This document shows, piece by piece, positions 44,287 through 53,303 of a DNA stretch of 64,000 nucleotides. A program made the position numbers and the translations under genes. The stretch is from Bacteroidetes bacterium 47-18 (GTDB taxonomy: Bacteria > Bacteroidota > Bacteroidia > Chitinophagales > Chitinophagaceae), in assembly GCA_001897155.1 (NCBI GenBank), contig MKSF01000023.1:17728-81727 (forward strand). Direction: 5' to 3'. How positions within the stretch are numbered: position 1 is the stretch's first letter; every line of letters begins with the position of its first letter. The notes under the pieces were generated by a model. That model was not told the origin of the DNA and ran no database searches. It saw only the letters and a list, made by a program, of their open reading frames with translations.

Positions 44287-45750
44287 TTATCTTTCTAATA
44301 ATGTAAACATATGAATGAGCTGTTCCTTATCATCAAAATGATGCTTTACGCCGTTGATCTCCTGGTACGTCTCATGTCCTTTTCCTGCAAGCAGTATGAT
44401 GCTTTCCGGCGATGCCATGCTTACCGCCACGCGTATGGCTTCCTGCCTGTCGGTAATCCTCAGGTACTTCCGTTTCATAGAGACAGGCACGCCCTGTTCC
44501 ATATCATCCAGGATCACTTCCGGGTTTTCGCTTCTCGGGTTATCCGAGGTAAATATTACTTTAGTGCTATGCGTGACGGCCACCTCGGCCATTTCGGGCC
44601 TTTTGGAAGTGTCCCTGTCACCGCCGCAGCCTACTACCGTTATCACTTCCTTATCCTGGCTGAACTGCCGGATGGTGCTCAGCACGTTCAGCAACGCATC
44701 CGGCGTATGGGCATAGTCCACGATGCCCAGGATATGATCCGCAGCGGAACGTATGGTCTCAAACCTGCCCGCAGCGCCTTTTAGCTCACTTAATATTTCC
44801 AGTACCCGCCGCGCAGGCATACCCAGGTTCAGGGCTGCGCCGTACACGGCCAGGATATTATAGGCATTGAATAATCCGTTCAGCCTGAAGTGCACCTCCT
44901 GCTGACCGATCAGCATCAGTAAGCCGTCCAGCTCATTCTCCAGCACTTTGCCTTTGTAATCCGCAGGCACCCTCAGCGCATAGGTCTTACGGGCGGCCTT
45001 TGTATTCTGCAGCATCACCAGCCCTCTCTTATCATCCGCATTGACAATAGCAAAAGCCTCTTTTTTCAGGCCATCGAAAAAGGCTTTCTTGGCCTGGAGG
45101 TAAGCGTCAAATGTTTTATGATAATCCAGGTGGTCGTGCGTAAGGTTGGTAAATAAGGCACCGTCAAAATCCACGCCCGCTATGCGTTGCTGGGATACTG
45201 CGTGAGAGCTTACTTCCATAAAGACATACTCACATCCCGCTTCGTACATAGTATTCATAAGCTGCTGCAGCGATATCGCATCCGGCGTCGTATGCGTGGC
45301 AGGCACTACCTTATGGCCGATATAATTGGCAACCGTAGAGATCAGCCCGCAAGTATAGCCCAGCTTCTGAAACAGCTGGAACAGCAGGGTCGCTACTGTC
45401 GTCTTGCCATTCGTACCGGTCACACCTACGACTTTCATCTCCCTGGACGGGTGATCGTAAAAGACCGCAGCTATGCCACCCATTACAGCCGTCACATCCG
45501 GCACCTTAATATAACAAACGTCCGCAGCGATTACTTCCGGCAATGTATCACACACCACAGCCACTGCACCGGCCTCCACCGCCCTGGCAATAAATCCATG
45601 ACCATCTGCATGAGCGCCGCGCACTGCGAAGAACAGTGTACCCTGACGCACCTTTCTTGAATCGAGCGCCAGGTCCTGCACCATATGCTGCCGGTCTCCC
45701 CTGGTCTCTGCATCCTGCAGATGTTGAATTAATGCTGCTACCGTTTTCAA
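44287..45750 (-). CDS. murE: UDP-MurNAc-tripeptide synthetase, meso-DAP type
   Basis: The 487-aa Mur ligase adds the third stem residue. The ATP loop is [11 protein letters not shown], and the substrate-choice motif is DNPR (in [11 protein letters not shown]), which selects meso-diaminopimelate rather than lysine. This fits the dapA gene nearby. There is no murF in the cluster; the D-Ala-D-Ala ligase step must be encoded elsewhere. Confidence 0.97.
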   Translation of the reverse strand: MKTVAALIQHLQDAETRGDRQHMVQDLALDSRKVRQGTLFFAVRGAHADGHGFIARAVEAGAVAVVCDTLPEVIAADVCYIKVPDVTAVMGGIAAVFYDHPSREMKVVGVTGTNGKTTVATLLFQLFQKLGYTCGLISTVANYIGHKVVPATHTTPDAISLQQLMNTMYEAGCEYVFMEVSSHAVSQQRIAGVDFDGALFTNLTHDHLDYHKTFDAYLQAKKAFFDGLKKEAFAIVNADDKRGLVMLQNTKAARKTYALRVPADYKGKVLENELDGLLMLIGQQEVHFRLNGLFNAYNILAVYGAALNLGMPARRVLEILSELKGAAGRFETIRSAADHILGIVDYAHTPDALLNVLSTIRQFSQDKEVITVVGCGGDRDTSKRPEMAEVAVTHSTKVIFTSDNPRSENPEVILDDMEQGVPVSMKRKYLRITDRQEAIRVAVSMASPESIILLAGKGHETYQEINGVKHHFDDKEQLIHMFTLLER

Positions 45751-45764
45751 TGGTTATATGGTTT

Positions 45765-47852
45765 TTAACTTAAAGTAATAATGATCTGCTGCCCTTTCCT
45801 TATGCTCGTCTTTGGCGCTAACGACTGGCTGGTTACCCGTCCCATTCCCTGCACCTGCACGATCATACCTGCTCTTTCCAGCATATATACCGCGTCCTTA
45901 ACGCCCATGCCCACCACATCGGGCACTTTACCTTTTTCCACTATCTGCTGCTCGGTATTGAATATATTCCCGTTCAGCCTGGCCGTTACGAAGCCCTCGG
46001 CATTGCTTACCCCTGCGGGAGCCTGCAGACCCAGGACACTGAACACCTGCCTCATATCATCGCTGTTGCCGCTTTTCACCACCAGCGACCTGTTCCTGCC
46101 ATACTCCTGTACCGGCGGATTCCAGCCCCCGATATGCAGGGCATACAGCTTATCCGCGATCACCTTGAACACCGGGGCAGCTACCACAGCACCATAGTAG
46201 GCACCGTGAGGAACGGAACGTACAAGCACCATAACCGTATATTTGGGGTTATCTGCCGGGAAGTAGCCCACAAAAGAACCCTGCTTGACGCCGTCCTTAT
46301 AGGATATCTGGCCGTCGGCCACCTGTGCCGTACCTGTCTTTCCCCCGGCTTTATATAATTGCGATTTGATCGATTTGGCCGTACCGTTTTCCACTACCGC
46401 TTCCAGGGCCTGGCGTAACTGACGGATGGTCTCCGGGCTGGCGATCCGCTCTGCCAGCACGGTAGGCGCTATCTTCTGCACCGGCTGCCCATACTCCCGG
46501 ATCTCGCTCACCAGGTAGGGCTTTACCATTTTGCCGTTATTGGCCACGGCATTATATACCATCAGGGTATGCAGCGGCGATATCAGGCTCTCATAGCCAT
46601 ATGCTATCCAGGGCAGCGATGTCTTCTTGCCCCAGCTGGCCGATTTGGTGGTCTTGATACGGGGCGCATGCTCTCCCACCAGGTCGATACCGGTCTTTTT
46701 ATCCAGCCGCAGGTCCTGCAGATGCCGGATAAATTTCATGGGATCATTAGCGTAATACTGGTCCACCAGCTTGGCAAACGCCACATTGGAGGATGCCGCA
46801 AAGGCTTTTTCTATGGAGATGACACCCATACCGGAGTGATCATCCCGGACACGCTGGGAGCCGAATTGCTTCACACCGCCTTCCACATTCACATTGTCAG
46901 AGATCTTTACATAGCCGTCCTCCAGCAGCGCCAGCAGGGACATCAGCTTAAAGGTAGAACCGGGCTCGGATAATTTGACTGCAAAATTTTCCACCTCGTC
47001 ATATACGCCCCCGGCGCCTCTTTTCAGGTTGGCCATCGCCCGGATCTTGCCCGTTGCCGTTTCCATCACGATTGCCGTACCATAGGCGCAGCCATGCTTT
47101 TCCAGGCTTTCCTTCAACGCATGTTCCGTCACTTCCTGGATATTGATATCAATAGTGGACACTATATCCTTCCCGTTCTCGGGTTCCAGTATCATATCCT
47201 CGATAGGGATCCATACATTACCGGTGCTTCTTCTCAGCACCCTGCTCCCGTCATTGCCTTCCAGCACATTATTGTATGCCTCTTCCAGCCCTACATTGGA
47301 AGCATTTTCCCTCCACAGGCCGAGCGTCCTTTTAGCCAGCAGACCATAGGGATTATCCCTTTTGGAGTTGGCCTCCACTATAAAGCCGCCTTTATTCTTA
47401 CGCTTGTTCAGGACGGGCAGCTCCCGTATAGCCTGGTATTCATAATATTTGGCATTCTTCGCGATCAGAAAATAACGGTCTTTCTTCTTATGCGCGGTCA
47501 GTATCCGGGTCTTATAATAATCCGCCGAATTCGCCTGCAGTATCTTAGCCAGTCCTGCCGCTATCTGGTTGATATGCTTACGGAGCGTATCTTCCGGCAC
47601 CACCTTCAGGTCCCACCTCAGGTCAAAGCTCGGTGTGCTGGCTACTAGCAGGGTACCGTCTTCCGAATAAATATTGCCTCTTTCCGCGTCCAGCACCTCT
47701 TTCTTAATGTGGGTCTTCTGGGACATTTCCCGCAAGGCGTCTCCTTCTACGGTCTGGATGGCCACCACCTTCCAGACGATAGCCACAGCAAACAAGACTA
47801 TCCCGGTAAACACCATGTACACCCGCAAGCTTATTTCCTGTTTCCTGTCCAT
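45765..47852 (-). CDS. ftsI: Septal transpeptidase FtsI (PBP3) with PASTA domain
   Basis: The 695-aa class B penicillin-binding protein has an N-terminal membrane helix (about 10-32) and a dimerisation/pedestal region. The transpeptidase domain has SxxK as STFK, SxN as SSN and the KTGTA motif (GGKTGTAQ). A C-terminal PASTA domain starts at VPDVVGMGVKDAVYML. It crosslinks septal peptidoglycan with FtsW. The gene lies 8 bp after the FtsL-like gene. Confidence 0.96.
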   Translation of the reverse strand: MDRKQEISLRVYMVFTGIVLFAVAIVWKVVAIQTVEGDALREMSQKTHIKKEVLDAERGNIYSEDGTLLVASTPSFDLRWDLKVVPEDTLRKHINQIAAGLAKILQANSADYYKTRILTAHKKKDRYFLIAKNAKYYEYQAIRELPVLNKRKNKGGFIVEANSKRDNPYGLLAKRTLGLWRENASNVGLEEAYNNVLEGNDGSRVLRRSTGNVWIPIEDMILEPENGKDIVSTIDINIQEVTEHALKESLEKHGCAYGTAIVMETATGKIRAMANLKRGAGGVYDEVENFAVKLSEPGSTFKLMSLLALLEDGYVKISDNVNVEGGVKQFGSQRVRDDHSGMGVISIEKAFAASSNVAFAKLVDQYYANDPMKFIRHLQDLRLDKKTGIDLVGEHAPRIKTTKSASWGKKTSLPWIAYGYESLISPLHTLMVYNAVANNGKMVKPYLVSEIREYGQPVQKIAPTVLAERIASPETIRQLRQALEAVVENGTAKSIKSQLYKAGGKTGTAQVADGQISYKDGVKQGSFVGYFPADNPKYTVMVLVRSVPHGAYYGAVVAAPVFKVIADKLYALHIGGWNPPVQEYGRNRSLVVKSGNSDDMRQVFSVLGLQAPAGVSNAEGFVTARLNGNIFNTEQQIVEKGKVPDVVGMGVKDAVYMLERAGMIVQVQGMGRVTSQSLAPKTSIRKGQQIIITLS

Positions 47853-47860
47853 ATTATTTT

Positions 47861-48181
47861 TTACTTTTTAATTTCAAATGCCGGCTTATCCAGGGGCTTC
47901 AGGCCCAGTCGTTCCGATTTCTCGGTCATCATCTTTTCAGTGGTCAGGTTCATCAGCCTGGACTGCAGGTCCCTGTGCCGCCACCGTTCTTCCTTCAGCT
48001 CGCTCAGCCGCCGGTTATGCTCCTTAACGATAGCGATGGCCTTGTTGGAGTTGCTGATATAGACCACAATCAGCACGAACGCCAATACCAGGTAAGGAAT
48101 ATTCCTGGTAATACTGAATGGCGACAACCAGTCCACCAGCTTCGGTAAGCTCAATTTCCGTCCTTCGCGGGATGTATCCAT
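47861..48181 (-). CDS. FtsL-like cell division protein
   Basis: The 106-aa bitopic protein has one membrane helix (about 25-43, NIPYLVLAFVLIVVYIS) and a periplasmic coiled coil (SNKAIAIVKEHNRRLSELKEE). Its size, topology and place between rsmH and ftsI identify it as the FtsL counterpart despite low sequence conservation. ATG at 48181 is chosen since it follows a purine-rich stretch and avoids overlap with rsmH; a TTG at 48202 would overlap it. Confidence 0.85.
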   Translation of the reverse strand: MDTSREGRKLSLPKLVDWLSPFSITRNIPYLVLAFVLIVVYISNSNKAIAIVKEHNRRLSELKEERWRHRDLQSRLMNLTTEKMMTEKSERLGLKPLDKPAFEIKK

Positions 48182-48185
48182 AATC

Positions 48186-49097
48186 TTATTTCCTTTCAGC
48201 AATTCTTAAGCGCGCGCTGGACGAACGCGCATTTCTTTTTAATTCCGCTTCACCCGGCAGTATATCCTTCAATATCCTGAACGGGTTGCTGGCCTTATGC
48301 AGCCCGAAAGGATCTTCCGCTTCCCTGTTCTCCTCCAGCGTGCCGTTCTTCATAAAATGTTTCACGATCTTATCCTCCAGGGAATGGAAAGTGATCACCG
48401 CCAGCCTTCCGCCGGGCTTCAGGCAGCCGGGCGTCTGCTCCAGGAATTCTTTCAGCGCCACCAGCTCTTCATTCACCTCTATACGCAGCGCCTGGAACAC
48501 CTGCGCCAGATATTTATGAGGCTTGCCCATAATACAGCCGTCTATCAGCGCTTTAAAATCATTAATGCTCTCCACGCGCCTGTTCCTGCGTCCTTCAACG
48601 ATCACTTTTGCAAGTGTCCGGGAATTCCTGACCTCACCATTCTTTTCAAACATCCTGTGCAGCTCCTGCTCGGAATAGCCCGATATAATATCCGCTGCTG
48701 TCATTGTTCCCCTGTCATCCATACGCATGTCCAGCGGCGCGTCAAAACGGATGGAGAATCCCCTGTCCGCCGTATCAAACTGGTAAGAGCTCACTCCTAT
48801 ATCCGCCAGTATGCCGTCCACCCGGTCACAGCCGTAATAGGCCAGAAAATGCGCGAGATACCTGAAATTTTCCTTTACCAATATTACCCTCCTGTCATCC
48901 GGCGTATTGTGCCAGGCATCGCTGTCCTGGTCAAAGCAGATCAGCCGGCCTTTAGGACCCAGCCTGCTTAATATCAGCCGGGAGTGACCGGCACCGCCCA
49001 TCGTACAGTCCACATATACACCATCAGGCTTTATATCCAAAGCCTCTACCGCCTCTTCCAGCAATACTGTTTCGTGATGATATTGTTGGTGCTCCAT
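48186..49097 (-). CDS. rsmH: 16S rRNA (cytosine1402-N4)-methyltransferase
   Basis: The 303-aa SAM-dependent enzyme (MraW) methylates C1402 in the ribosomal P site. N-terminal HETVLLEEAVEAL, motif I DCTMGGAGHS (31-40), and AVITFHSLEDKIVKHF near 235-250 are all family hallmarks. It lies 6 bp after mraZ. Confidence 0.97.
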   Translation of the reverse strand: MEHQQYHHETVLLEEAVEALDIKPDGVYVDCTMGGAGHSRLILSRLGPKGRLICFDQDSDAWHNTPDDRRVILVKENFRYLAHFLAYYGCDRVDGILADIGVSSYQFDTADRGFSIRFDAPLDMRMDDRGTMTAADIISGYSEQELHRMFEKNGEVRNSRTLAKVIVEGRRNRRVESINDFKALIDGCIMGKPHKYLAQVFQALRIEVNEELVALKEFLEQTPGCLKPGGRLAVITFHSLEDKIVKHFMKNGTLEENREAEDPFGLHKASNPFRILKDILPGEAELKRNARSSSARLRIAERK

Positions 49098-49103
49098 AAT
49101 CTG

Positions 49104-49559
49104 CTATAATTCTATATCTCCCCCGAATATTTCCGATGCCAGGTCAGCCAGGTCGCCCATATTGGCGGCCAGGTAAGCGTCATAATTCGCCTTATCCCAG
49201 ATCTCCATCTTGTCGATCTGTCCCAGTATCATCACATCTTTTTTCAGCTCCACTGCCGATATCATATGCTTAGGTAAGAGCAGCCTTCCCGCGCTATCCA
49301 GCTCCAGCCTTGCAGAGGTAGCCAGCATCAGCCTTTTGAACTTTTCCAGCTTGGGATTCAGCATACTGAGCTTGACCAGCTTGGCCTGGATCTTTTCCCA
49401 CTCATTTTCAGTATACAATTCAATGCAGTTCTCAAATCCTTTGTAAGCGACAAAAGACAGGGAGTCCCCTTCCGGCAGCTGTTTTTTCAAACCGGCCGGG
49501 AAAGTAATGCGTCCTTTGGCATCCAGGGAAACGTCAAAATTGCCTATTAAACTTAACAA
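49104..49559 (-). CDS. mraZ: Transcription regulator MraZ
   Basis: The 151-aa protein has two AbrB-like halves, each with the conserved DxxGR motif: DAKGRITFP (13-21) and DSAGRLLLP (88-96). MraZ forms rings, binds short direct repeats in the dcw promoter and represses the cluster. A five-fold 10-bp repeat lies directly upstream (49581-49630), a good candidate for its own operator. It is the first gene of the dcw unit. Confidence 0.97.
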   Translation of the reverse strand: MLSLIGNFDVSLDAKGRITFPAGLKKQLPEGDSLSFVAYKGFENCIELYTENEWEKIQAKLVKLSMLNPKLEKFKRLMLATSARLELDSAGRLLLPKHMISAVELKKDVMILGQIDKMEIWDKANYDAYLAANMGDLADLASEIFGGDIEL

Positions 49560-49580
49560 AGTGATATTTTGTGCATTTTA

Positions 49581-49630
49581 CCACACAAAGAAACACATTT
49601 CTACACAAATCCACACATTTCAACACATAG
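49581..49630 (-). promoter_or_regulatory. Five tandem 10-bp repeats, probable MraZ operator
   Basis: On the plus strand each successive 10-base block holds ACACA at the same offset (49581, 49591, 49601, 49611, 49621); on the minus strand the unit is WTGTGTNNNN. Known MraZ boxes are G/T-rich direct repeats with about one-turn spacing. The array lies 22-71 bp upstream of mraZ. Further up, TTTTCCACA (49644) and TGTGGAAAA (49678) form an inverted pair resembling DnaA boxes. The rest of 49687-49925 shows nothing recognisable. Confidence 0.65.
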
Positions 49631-49924
49631 AAAATATTATTAATTTTCCACAAAGAATGGGGATAACTCTTGCAAAATGTGGAAAACCCTAACAAAAGGT
49701 AGAAAACTATTAAATAAAGGTCAGTTTTCGGTTAGTAAGTCAGAAAGCTAAAGATAAGAGGTTTTGGCAAAAATCCTATATAAATTTTATGGCTCCATAA
49801 AAAATGCTGGGAATAAGTGCATTAAAATTTAAAATAAAAATATTATCACCCTTGCAGGCCGGAAATCCGCTTTACACATGCAACATATAGCTGTAATGTG
49901 AATTACTTATAATTTTTATCCGCC

Positions 49925-50131
49925 GGGTGTAGAACGGCTACCGTAATAACCGGCCATATAAGCCGTACAATTTCCTGTCTCAAAAAAGCTTAACTGGTTC
50001 CTCACATCCGTCCGGTATGACCGGCACGCTGCAGTATCTTTACAACAAACACGACCTTTGCCCCGCAGAGAAGACATTTCCCGGCCAATCGTAGCTGTAA
50101 AAGGGGTTGTTGCCTGTAAGCAGGCAGGCAC
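49925..50131 (-). repeat. Decayed copy of the dispersed repeat (minus strand)
   Basis: Read on the minus strand from 50131, GCTTACAGGCAACAA matches the left end of the intact copies, and GACGGATGTGAGGAA-like core (ACCGGACGGATGTGAGGAAC) lies near 50025-50004. The right end survives only as TTGTACGGCTTATATGGC. The flanks are eroded, so this copy is old. Confidence 0.6.
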
Positions 50132-50137
50132 TAAAGC

Positions 50138-51073
50138 TTATTTGATGATCCGCCAGCACCAGTGTATGTACTGGTTCCTGAAATCTTCGGGGATGGTCCT
50201 GGCTCTGATATCCTCTATGGAAGTGGCGTTCAGCCTTTCAAATTGCGGCTGGAAGGTGCGCAGGTTGTTTGAAAAGTAAATGATCCCTCCCGGTTCCATC
50301 ACGCCCAGCAGCAATTGCAGCATATAGGCATGATCCCGCTGCGTGTCCCAGGTGCCTTTCAGCCTGGTGCTGTTGCTGAATACAGGCGGATCGACAAACA
50401 CCAGGTCAAAGAGCGGTTCTGCCGGCAGGCTTTTTAAATATTGCATCGTGTCCATGACTATAAATTCATGGGCGCTTACATCCAGGTCGTTCAGCTCAAA
50501 ATTCTCCCTGGCCCAGTTGATATAGGTATTGGAAAGATCGACCGTTGTAACTTTTTCGGCGCCACCGGCTGCGGCATATACGCTGAAAGCCCCGGTATAG
50601 GCAAATAGATTCAGCACCCGCATCTTTTTTGCTTCCTTCCCGAACTGCGCGCGCAACGGCCTGTGATCCAGGAACAAGCCGGTATCCAGGTAGTCTTTAA
50701 GGTTCACATAGAAACGCAGCCCGCCTTCGGTCACTATCATTTTCTCACTGGAGGAGTCTACCTTCTCATATTGCTCATTCCGGCGGTCCAGGCGTTTCCG
50801 CTGCTTCATAAAGATATGGTCCGGCGCCACCTGCAGGGCTTCGCTGATGGCGGTCACCGCCTCCTGTATCCACTGCTCATGCGCTGCTTCATCAGCAAAT
50901 TTAAACCTGGAAGCATATTCCGCTACGTGAAGATAGTCGCCATACCTGTCCACACAAAAAGGGAATTCAGGGATATCATGGTCGAAGATCCGGTAACACA
51001 TAATATCATTTCTTCTGGCCCATTTGCTGATATGACGGTCCACCTTCACCAGCCTGTTGTAAAATGCTTCCAT
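50138..51073 (-). CDS. Class I SAM methyltransferase, RlmK-like
   Basis: The 311-aa protein resembles the C-terminal (RlmK) half of E. coli RlmL, which makes 7-methylguanosine at 23S rRNA position 2069. The start NRLVKVDRHISKWARRNDI and VDRYGDYLHVAEY match that half. Motif I is VLNLFAYTGAFSVYAA (about 153-168), and the catalytic-region motif is VFVDPPVFSNS. The N-terminal THUMP/RlmL half is absent. It is transcribed apart from the dapA-accA pair by a 37-bp gap. Confidence 0.85.
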   Translation of the reverse strand: MEAFYNRLVKVDRHISKWARRNDIMCYRIFDHDIPEFPFCVDRYGDYLHVAEYASRFKFADEAAHEQWIQEAVTAISEALQVAPDHIFMKQRKRLDRRNEQYEKVDSSSEKMIVTEGGLRFYVNLKDYLDTGLFLDHRPLRAQFGKEAKKMRVLNLFAYTGAFSVYAAAGGAEKVTTVDLSNTYINWARENFELNDLDVSAHEFIVMDTMQYLKSLPAEPLFDLVFVDPPVFSNSTRLKGTWDTQRDHAYMLQLLLGVMEPGGIIYFSNNLRTFQPQFERLNATSIEDIRARTIPEDFRNQYIHWCWRIIK

Positions 51074-51110
51074 GAGTAGTTACAATAGATAAAAAATAAA
51101 GCGCTATATG

Positions 51111-51989
51111 TTATAGCGCTTCCGTATAAGGTTGAAATGCTTCCCGGAGCGAATCGCTCGCAGCTACCAGGGGCAGCCTCAGGACATTCCGGATCAGGCC
51201 TTTTTCCGCCAGCACATGCTTTACACCTGTCGGGTTGCCTTCAGCAAATAACAGCCTGATAGCCGGCAGCAGCCGGTAGTGCAGCGGCTGCGCTGCTGCG
51301 ATGTCATGCCGCAATGCGTGACGCACCATTGCCGTAAATGTTTCCGGATAGCAGTTGGCAGCTACGGAGATGACACCTTTCATACCTATTGCTACCTGCG
51401 GCAGCACCAGGTCATCATCACCGCTCAGCACGCTGAAGTGCGCGGGAGCGCCCTGCACCAGCTCCATACATTGCGCCATATTGCCGCTGGCCTCTTTGAT
51501 CGCTACTATATTACTGCATTCCCGCGCCAGGCGCAGTGTCGTGGCCGGCAGCATATTGGTCACCGTTCTGCCGGGCACATTATAGAGGATCACCGGCTTG
51601 TCCGTGCTGGCCGCGATCGTTTTAAAATGCTGGTAAATACCTTCCTGCGAAGGCTTATTATAATAAGGCACCACGCTCAGTATGCCGTCCACCTCCGCCA
51701 TAGGGTAGGCCGCAATGGTTTCTGTAACCTCCCTGGTATTATTACCGCCTATCCCCACGACAAGCGGCTTCCTTTTGTTATTTTTCTGAATGATGAATTT
51801 CAGCACTTCCAGCTTTTCTTCCGGGGTCATAGCAGGTGTTTCTGCAGTGGTTCCCAGCGCTACCAGGAAATCCACGCCTCCCCCGATCACATATTCGATA
51901 AGCTTTCCGAGGCTTTCATAGTCCACGGACAGGTCTTCCCTGAAAGGTGTTACCAATGCTACGCCTGTACCCTGAAAATTCATATGCAT
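51111..51989 (-). CDS. dapA: 4-hydroxy-tetrahydrodipicolinate synthase
   Basis: The 292-aa TIM-barrel aldolase condenses pyruvate and aspartate semialdehyde, the first committed step to meso-DAP and lysine. The Schiff-base Lys165 lies in VAIKEASGN, the Thr pair in GTTAETP (46-52), and Tyr136 in VILYNVPGRT. It supplies the diaminopimelate used by the MurE encoded upstream. Met1 or Met3 could be the start. accA lies 20 bp upstream. Confidence 0.95.
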   Translation of the reverse strand: MHMNFQGTGVALVTPFREDLSVDYESLGKLIEYVIGGGVDFLVALGTTAETPAMTPEEKLEVLKFIIQKNNKRKPLVVGIGGNNTREVTETIAAYPMAEVDGILSVVPYYNKPSQEGIYQHFKTIAASTDKPVILYNVPGRTVTNMLPATTLRLARECSNIVAIKEASGNMAQCMELVQGAPAHFSVLSGDDDLVLPQVAIGMKGVISVAANCYPETFTAMVRHALRHDIAAAQPLHYRLLPAIRLLFAEGNPTGVKHVLAEKGLIRNVLRLPLVAASDSLREAFQPYTEAL

Positions 51990-52009
51990 GTATAATTATG
52001 TAGTTTAGA

Positions 52010-52969
52010 TTATGCTTCCGTTTCCTCGAAAAAGCCCATACTGGAGAATTTCTCTATTCTTTTTTCGATCCTCTGATCCGCGTCCGTTTGTTCCAGCTCC
52101 TTGATGGTATCCAGGATATACCGCTTGATGCTCAGCGCCATTTCTTCAGGCTTATAGTGCGCGCCGCCAACGGGCTCTTTCAGCACATCGTCCACCAGCC
52201 CGAAAGCGGACATATCTTCAGACGTCAGCTTCAGTTGCTCCGCGGCCTGCACTTTATAGTCCCAGCTCCGCCACAGGATGCTGGAGCAGTTTTCCGGGGA
52301 GATAACGGTGTACCAGGTATTTTCCAGCATCACCACCTTATCGCCCACGCCGATGCCCAATGCGCCGCCGGATGCACCTTCACCTATGATGATGCAGATC
52401 ACCGGTACTCTCATGTTCACCATTTCATAAATATTGCGGGCAATGGCTTCACCCTGTCCTCTCTCCTCCGCTTCCAGGCCCGGATAAGCGCCCGGAGTGT
52501 CTATAAAGGTAACGATGGGACGGTTGAACTTTTCAGCCAGCTTCATCAGCCGCAGCGCTTTGCGGTAACCTTCCGGGTTGGCCATACCGAAATTGCGGAT
52601 CTGGCGCTGCTTGGTATTGGTACCTTTCTGGTGACCGATGATCATCACCTGCTGCCCGTCTATATCTGCCAGGCCGCCCACGATAGCTTTATCATCCTTC
52701 ACATTCCGGTCGCCGAACAGCTCCGTAAAGGTGCTGCATATCTTGCTGATATAATAATTGGTATAAGGGCGTTCGGGGTGACGGCTCAACTGGACCCGCT
52801 GCCAGGGTGTCAGATTTTTGTAGATCTCAGACCTTGTCTCTTCGATGGTTTGCTCCAGCTGCCTGACGGAGGCGGACATATCCATCTTGTTCTTGTCCGC
52901 GATGGATTGAAGCTTGTCCAGCTGGGACACCAGGTCTTCCAATGGCTTTTCAAAATCTAAAAACTGCAT
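52010..52969 (-). CDS. accA: Acetyl-CoA carboxylase carboxyltransferase alpha subunit
   Basis: The 319-aa subunit, with AccD, transfers the carboxyl group from biotin to acetyl-CoA to make malonyl-CoA. Segments typical of the family are [11 protein letters not shown] at the start, [28 protein letters not shown] in the core (two pieces), [18 protein letters not shown] and [18 protein letters not shown] at 52969 is chosen because the family begins MxFLDFE; the frame stays open upstream but adds an unrelated tail. Confidence 0.96.
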   Translation of the reverse strand: MQFLDFEKPLEDLVSQLDKLQSIADKNKMDMSASVRQLEQTIEETRSEIYKNLTPWQRVQLSRHPERPYTNYYISKICSTFTELFGDRNVKDDKAIVGGLADIDGQQVMIIGHQKGTNTKQRQIRNFGMANPEGYRKALRLMKLAEKFNRPIVTFIDTPGAYPGLEAEERGQGEAIARNIYEMVNMRVPVICIIIGEGASGGALGIGVGDKVVMLENTWYTVISPENCSSILWRSWDYKVQAAEQLKLTSEDMSAFGLVDDVLKEPVGGAHYKPEEMALSIKRYILDTIKELEQTDADQRIEKRIEKFSSMGFFEETEA

Positions 52970-53303
52970 ATATATAATATCTCTTATTGAATGAGTGGTA
53001 ATAACGCCCCCGGTCCTTACAGACCCGGACGGCAACAGGGCAACAAAAATAGACAATATTTTGTTTTATGTGCAGGTTTAACCTATTATTCTGTTACAGG
53101 GCTTCCGGCCACAGGTGTCTCCTGTAAGCTGCTGCTGCAGTGCTCATCGCCGGTCCTGCCGGAACGTCCGCCCTGCCTTCTTTAGCTTGATTTTAACAGG
53201 CGGGCATAAGAAATGCAGCTACCTTGCCGCCTGTATGTTATCCCCGTACTTTAGGAGATAATCAGTAATTTCGCATATACAAAAATTGCATCAACAGAAA
53301 GGT

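Noticed and set aside
33802..49559. Missing murF as a sign of rearrangement
   Set aside because: Bacteroidota dcw clusters commonly lack murF, which is located elsewhere, so its absence is not informative.
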